Part shown: piece by piece, positions 6,396 through 8,490 of the stretch
Layout: each line of letters begins with the position of its first letter
Numbering within the stretch: the stretch's first letter is position 1
Assembly (NCBI GenBank): GCA_023416695.1
Contig: JAEZGY010000083.1
Coordinates: 1 to 8,490 of the forward strand
Source: Bacillota bacterium
GTDB taxonomy: Bacteria > Bacillota > Clostridia > Lachnospirales > Lachnospiraceae
Direction of reading: 5' to 3'
DNA: 8,490 nucleotides
Notes under the pieces: generated by a model
The model's database searches: none
What the model was told of the DNA's origin: nothing
The model's input: only the letters and a program-made list of their open reading frames with translations
Program-made: the position numbers and the translations under genes

Positions 6396-6425
6396 AAAAA
6401 AGGGACAAATGAGAATTTGTCCCTT
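6396..6425 (-). terminator. Rho-independent terminator after rplS
   Basis: A perfect 11-base-pair inverted repeat (AAGGGACAAAT at 6400-6410 against its complement at 6415-6425) with a four-base loop. On the minus strand it runs into TTTTTT, partly shared with the stem end (6401-6396). No T-run follows on the plus strand, so it acts on leftward transcription. It starts about 40 bases beyond the rplS stop and should end the khpA-rimM-trmD-rplS transcript. Confidence 0.93.
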
Positions 6426-6465
6426 GAGAATTCTTATAATTATTAAATAAGCATTCGAATTTGAA

Positions 6466-6813
6466 TTATTTTACTAATTCTTTAACCTTAGCTCTCTTAC
6501 CAACACGTTGACGTAAGTAGTTAAGTTTTGCTCTTCTAACTTTACCATATCTAACAACTTCAATTTTCTCAACAATTGGAGAATGTAATGGCCAAGTCTT
6601 CTCAACGCCAATTCCGTTAGAGCTCTTTCTTACAGTAAAAGTTTCTCTAGCGCCACCGTTTTGTCTCTTTAAAACAACGCCTTCGAAAATCTGAGTTCTT
6701 TCACGATTTCCTTCTTTTACTTTTGCATATACTTTAACAGTATCGCCTACATTAAAGCTTGATACTTCGCTCTTTAACTGAGCTGCTTCAATATTCTTAA
6801 TTATTTCGTTCAT
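6466..6813 (-). CDS. rplS: 50S ribosomal protein L19
   Basis: L19 lies at the 30S-50S interface of the ribosome. With the start at 6813 the protein is 115 residues, standard for bacteria, and opens MNEIIKNIEAAQLK. It shows the family core FNVGDTVKVYAKVKEG, then RTQIFEGVVLKRQ, then FTVRKSSNGIGVEKTWPLHSP, and a basic C-terminus with RAKLNYLRQRVGKRAKVKE. A longer frame from a TTG at 6831 adds six residues, but that TTG directly abuts AAGGAGG (6828-6822), which lies eight bases before the ATG, so the ATG is the true start. It is the last gene of the operon. A structured leader precedes it and a strong terminator follows, consistent with its own autogenous control. Confidence 0.98.
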   Translation of the reverse strand: MNEIIKNIEAAQLKSEVSSFNVGDTVKVYAKVKEGNRERTQIFEGVVLKRQNGGARETFTVRKSSNGIGVEKTWPLHSPIVEKIEVVRYGKVRRAKLNYLRQRVGKRAKVKELVK

Positions 6814-6821
6814 TTGTGTGA

Positions 6822-6828
6822 CCTCCTT
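6822..6828 (-). promoter_or_regulatory. Ribosome binding site that sets the rplS start
   Basis: AAGGAGG on the minus strand sits eight bases before the ATG at 6813-6811. The alternative upstream TTG at 6831-6829 touches this site, which rules it out as the initiation codon. Confidence 0.9.
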
Positions 6829-6831
6829 CAA

Positions 6832-6892
6832 ATTTGGATGTTCTTAATACGCTTAAAGTAACAGAGGAACACCTTTTCATCTCACAACATTC
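6832..6892 (-). promoter_or_regulatory. Probable L19 leader (ribosomal protein autoregulatory RNA)
   Basis: The 79-base trmD-rplS gap is unusually long for this operon. On the minus strand GGUGUUC (6873-6867) can pair with GAACAUC (6843-6837), seven pairs including one GU, closing a 23-base loop that ends just before the rplS ribosome binding site. Upstream sits a purine-rich GAGAUGAAAA. A conserved L19 leader motif is known in Firmicutes immediately before rplS; position and layout agree, but I match it from memory, not by a covariance search. A second possible helix pairs the trmD stop region (6900-6893) with 6861-6854 and would compete with the first. Confidence 0.55.
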
Positions 6893-7648
6893 TTACTTTA
6901 GCACAGATTGTTTGCTTTTGCAATAACTTTTTTCTTCCTTGGTTAAATTGGCTTTTTCTAATAAATCCGGACGTTTCATTATGGTACGATCAATGGACTG
7001 AAGCCTTCTCCACTTTTCAATATTTTTATGATGGCCAGACAATAAAACCTCAGGAACCTTCTTCCCATGAAATTCATCAGGTCTTGTATACTGCGGATAT
7101 TCCAATAGATTGTCATAAAAGGTTTCTGTTTCTGCCGACACATCATTATTTAATACTCCTGGAACCAATCTTGAAATAGCATCCATCATAACAAGAGAAG
7201 GTAATTCTCCGCCAGTTAAAACATAGTCTCCAATAGAAATCTCATCTGTTACGATTTCTTCAAGTACACGTTCATCAATACCTTCATAATGACCACATAA
7301 AAAGATAAGATTGTCTTCTTTTGCCAACTCTTCTGCCATAGCTTGGTTAAACACCTTACCCTGTGGTGACAGGTAGATTACGCGAGTTGGAACTTCTTTA
7401 CCAGATTGCTCAATAATCATCTTTTCTGCGGCTTTAAAAGAACTGTAAACTGGACCTGGTTGCATAACCATACCAGCACCACCACCATAAGGATAGTCAT
7501 CCACCTTCATATGCTTATTTTCTGAAAAATCCCGAATGTTAATAGTGGTAAGTTTTAGCAGCTCTCGTTCTAAAGCTCGTTTTGTAATGCTTGTATTAAA
7601 ACCTTGTTCAATCATCTCTGGAAACAAGGTAAGCACATAATAATTCAT
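6893..7648 (-). CDS. trmD: tRNA (guanine-37-N1)-methyltransferase TrmD
   Basis: TrmD transfers methyl from S-adenosylmethionine to N1 of G37 next to the anticodon, preventing +1 frameshifts; it is a SPOUT-class trefoil-knot homodimer. The 251-residue protein starts MNYYVLTLFPEMI, as usual. It carries DDYPYGGGAGMVMQPGP at 50-66, the knot sequences LCGHYEGIDERV (117-128) and SIGDYVLTGGELP (138-150), and D169 in LNNDVSAE, which corresponds to the general-base Asp. The C-terminal tRNA-binding part includes YTRPDEFHGKKVPEVLLSGHH and EKWRR. Length is normal. AAGGGGAG lies five bases before the ATG, and the gene follows rimM by 17 bases. It lies between rimM and rplS, the common bacterial order. Confidence 0.98.
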   Translation of the reverse strand: MNYYVLTLFPEMIEQGFNTSITKRALERELLKLTTINIRDFSENKHMKVDDYPYGGGAGMVMQPGPVYSSFKAAEKMIIEQSGKEVPTRVIYLSPQGKVFNQAMAEELAKEDNLIFLCGHYEGIDERVLEEIVTDEISIGDYVLTGGELPSLVMMDAISRLVPGVLNNDVSAETETFYDNLLEYPQYTRPDEFHGKKVPEVLLSGHHKNIEKWRRLQSIDRTIMKRPDLLEKANLTKEEKSYCKSKQSVLK

Positions 7649-7665
7649 ATTAACTCCCCTTACTA

Positions 7666-8175
7666 CTAATCCAATAGCCCCGGAAGAATGTGTGCTATTA
7701 TAGTTTTATTCTCAATATCGATTGATTTTATACAGTCTTCAATGTAAGGAAGTAAAATTTCTTGCCCCTGTTTAGTTTCTACCACATAAACGTCATTGGC
7801 ACCTGTTGTAATAACGTCGGACAAGGATCCTAATTCTCCTCCTTCTTCTGTGAGCACCTTACAGCCAATTAAATCTGCAATAAAGAACTCATTTTCATCT
7901 AGAGGAACTGCATTTTCACGGGTAACTAATAAATCACAACCCTTGAAACGTTCAATGTCATTAATATTATCAAATTCCTTAAATTTTAAGATCACGGTTT
8001 GTTTTGAATATTTTACACCGGTAATGGTAAGATCCTTTTTCTCCTTACCAGTGTCTAAGATAACATGCTTTAAATCCTTAAAGCGATTGATATCATCGGT
8101 GGTAGGAAATACTTTTACTTCCCCACGGATTCCATGGGTATTGGCTATAATTCCGACACGTAGTAATGATTCCAT
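7666..8175 (-). CDS. rimM: 16S rRNA processing protein RimM
   Basis: RimM binds the 30S head through protein S19 and assists its maturation. The 169-residue protein has an N-terminal RimM beta-barrel (LLRVGIIANTHGIRGEVKVFPTTDD at about 4-28) and a C-terminal PRC-barrel (residues about 96-168). The PRC-barrel includes FFIADLIGCKV, LGSLSDVITTGANDVYVV and ILLPYIEDCIKSIDIENK. Both domains and the length are typical. AAGGAGA precedes the ATG at 8175. The gene lies 58 bases after khpA; this gap holds a strong hairpin that could modulate expression of the rest of the operon. No odd residues noted. Confidence 0.97.
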   Translation of the reverse strand: MESLLRVGIIANTHGIRGEVKVFPTTDDINRFKDLKHVILDTGKEKKDLTITGVKYSKQTVILKFKEFDNINDIERFKGCDLLVTRENAVPLDENEFFIADLIGCKVLTEEGGELGSLSDVITTGANDVYVVETKQGQEILLPYIEDCIKSIDIENKTIIAHILPGLLD

Positions 8176-8194
8176 ACTCTCTCCTTAATTGTCC

Positions 8195-8227
8195 AAAAGG
8201 ACTGCAGCACGTTAAGCACTACAGCCC
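8195..8227 (-). terminator. GU-rich hairpin with short T-tract between khpA and rimM (possible attenuator)
   Basis: On the minus strand GGGCUGUAGUGC (8227-8216) pairs over 12 positions with GUGCUGCAGUCC (8210-8199) across a five-base loop, followed by UUUU. Four pairs are GU wobbles, which would be AC mismatches in a plus-strand transcript, so the fold is specific to the khpA-rimM mRNA. It begins seven bases after the khpA stop. The T-run is short, so it is more likely a partial terminator or a stabiliser of the upstream message than a full stop; rimM has no obvious promoter of its own. Confidence 0.5.
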
Positions 8228-8233
8228 TCTTCT

Positions 8234-8464
8234 TTACTGTTGAATTTCAACAATAACCTTCTTATCATCTTTAGCAGCAGCTGCTTTTACAACTGTACGA
8301 ATGGCCTTAGCAATACGGCCTTGTTTACCGATTACTTTGCCCATGTCGTCTGAAGATACTTTTAATTCAATTGTAATTGAATTATCAGTTTCGTTTTCAG
8401 TAACTACAACTTCTTCTGGATGATCAACTAGTGACATAGCAATTACTTCAACTAATTCTTTCAT
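8234..8464 (-). CDS. khpA: KH-domain RNA-binding protein KhpA (YlqC)
   Basis: A 76-residue single KH-domain protein of the KhpA/YlqC family, which in Gram-positives binds RNA and partners KhpB (Jag/EloR) in RNA regulation and cell elongation. The RNA-binding GxxG loop is G46-K47-Q48-G49 within MGKVIGKQGRIAKAIR, followed by the KH helix and the final strand KKVIVEIQQ. The N-terminus MKELVEVIAMSLVDHPEEV is the usual family opening, and the length is normal. GAGGTGA before the ATG at 8464 supports the start. In Firmicutes the gene lies between rpsP (S16) and rimM. The gene before it is outside the window, and no promoter is visible in the 26 bases that remain. Confidence 0.96.
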   Translation of the reverse strand: MKELVEVIAMSLVDHPEEVVVTENETDNSITIELKVSSDDMGKVIGKQGRIAKAIRTVVKAAAAKDDKKVIVEIQQ

Positions 8465-8490
8465 TACCTCTCACCTCGACTTATATGATA

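Noticed and set aside
6793..6880. Short upstream frame starting at GAGATGAAAAGG before rplS
   Set aside because: It overlaps the rplS start out of frame and has no spaced ribosome binding site; better explained as part of the L19 leader.
7796..8188. Plus-strand frame of 130 codons antisense to rimM
   Set aside because: RimM is unmistakable on the other strand; this frame is Ser/Pro-rich shadow sequence with no recognisable domain.
1..8490. Search for CRISPR, insertion sequences, tRNA/rRNA, toxin-antitoxin or defence genes
   Set aside because: No direct repeats, transposase, tRNA-like cloverleaf or defence-type protein was seen; coding is nearly continuous with housekeeping genes.

Overview
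The window looks like a chromosomal housekeeping block from a low-GC Gram-positive bacterium of the class Clostridia, most likely a Lachnospiraceae-type organism. The pointers are strong AGGAGG-type ribosome binding sites, AT-rich codon choice, the Firmicutes order khpA-rimM-trmD-rplS followed by lepB-rbgA-rnhB-(FlhB-like), and a DUF512 radical-SAM-like gene directly in front of a further gene at the window edge. The family assignment is inference; no 16S or other marker is present. Every credible gene lies on the minus strand, so the biological reading order runs from 8490 down to 1.

Layout in transcription order. Block 1 (8464 to 6396) is a translation and RNA-maturation operon: KhpA (KH-domain RNA chaperone), RimM (30S maturation), TrmD (tRNA m1G37 methyltransferase) and RplS (ribosomal protein L19). 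A GU-rich hairpin separates khpA from rimM, a probable L19 leader lies before rplS, and a strong intrinsic terminator follows rplS. Block 2 begins at an extended -10 promoter near 6209-6237. It carries a first signal peptidase I, RbgA (50S assembly GTPase), a second signal peptidase I, RNase HII, an orphan FlhB C-terminal-domain protein, a YraN nuclease-fold protein, a PgeF/laccase-domain protein and a DUF512 PDZ/radical-SAM-like protein. The last two overlap by one base. The start codon of a further gene lies at 3-1 with its own ribosome binding site.

Functionally the block joins ribosome assembly (RimM, RbgA, L19), tRNA modification, protein export (two signal peptidases), DNA/RNA hybrid repair (RnhB, YraN) and cell-wall precursor quality control (PgeF).

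I see no mobile element, CRISPR array, tRNA, rRNA or defence system. The most unusual features are inside familiar genes. The first signal peptidase has Arg where the catalytic Lys belongs. The second keeps Lys but has lost the adjacent GLPGE signature and carries an 85-residue acidic N-terminal extension. The FlhB-like protein has NKTK where flagellar FlhB has the self-cleaving NPTH. The DUF512 protein has a CxxxCxxC cluster fused to a PDZ domain and has no known role. The PgeF homologue has an Asn-rich N-terminal extension. A stretch of 288 bases between rplS and the first signal peptidase holds the terminator, the promoter and one doubtful small reading frame.
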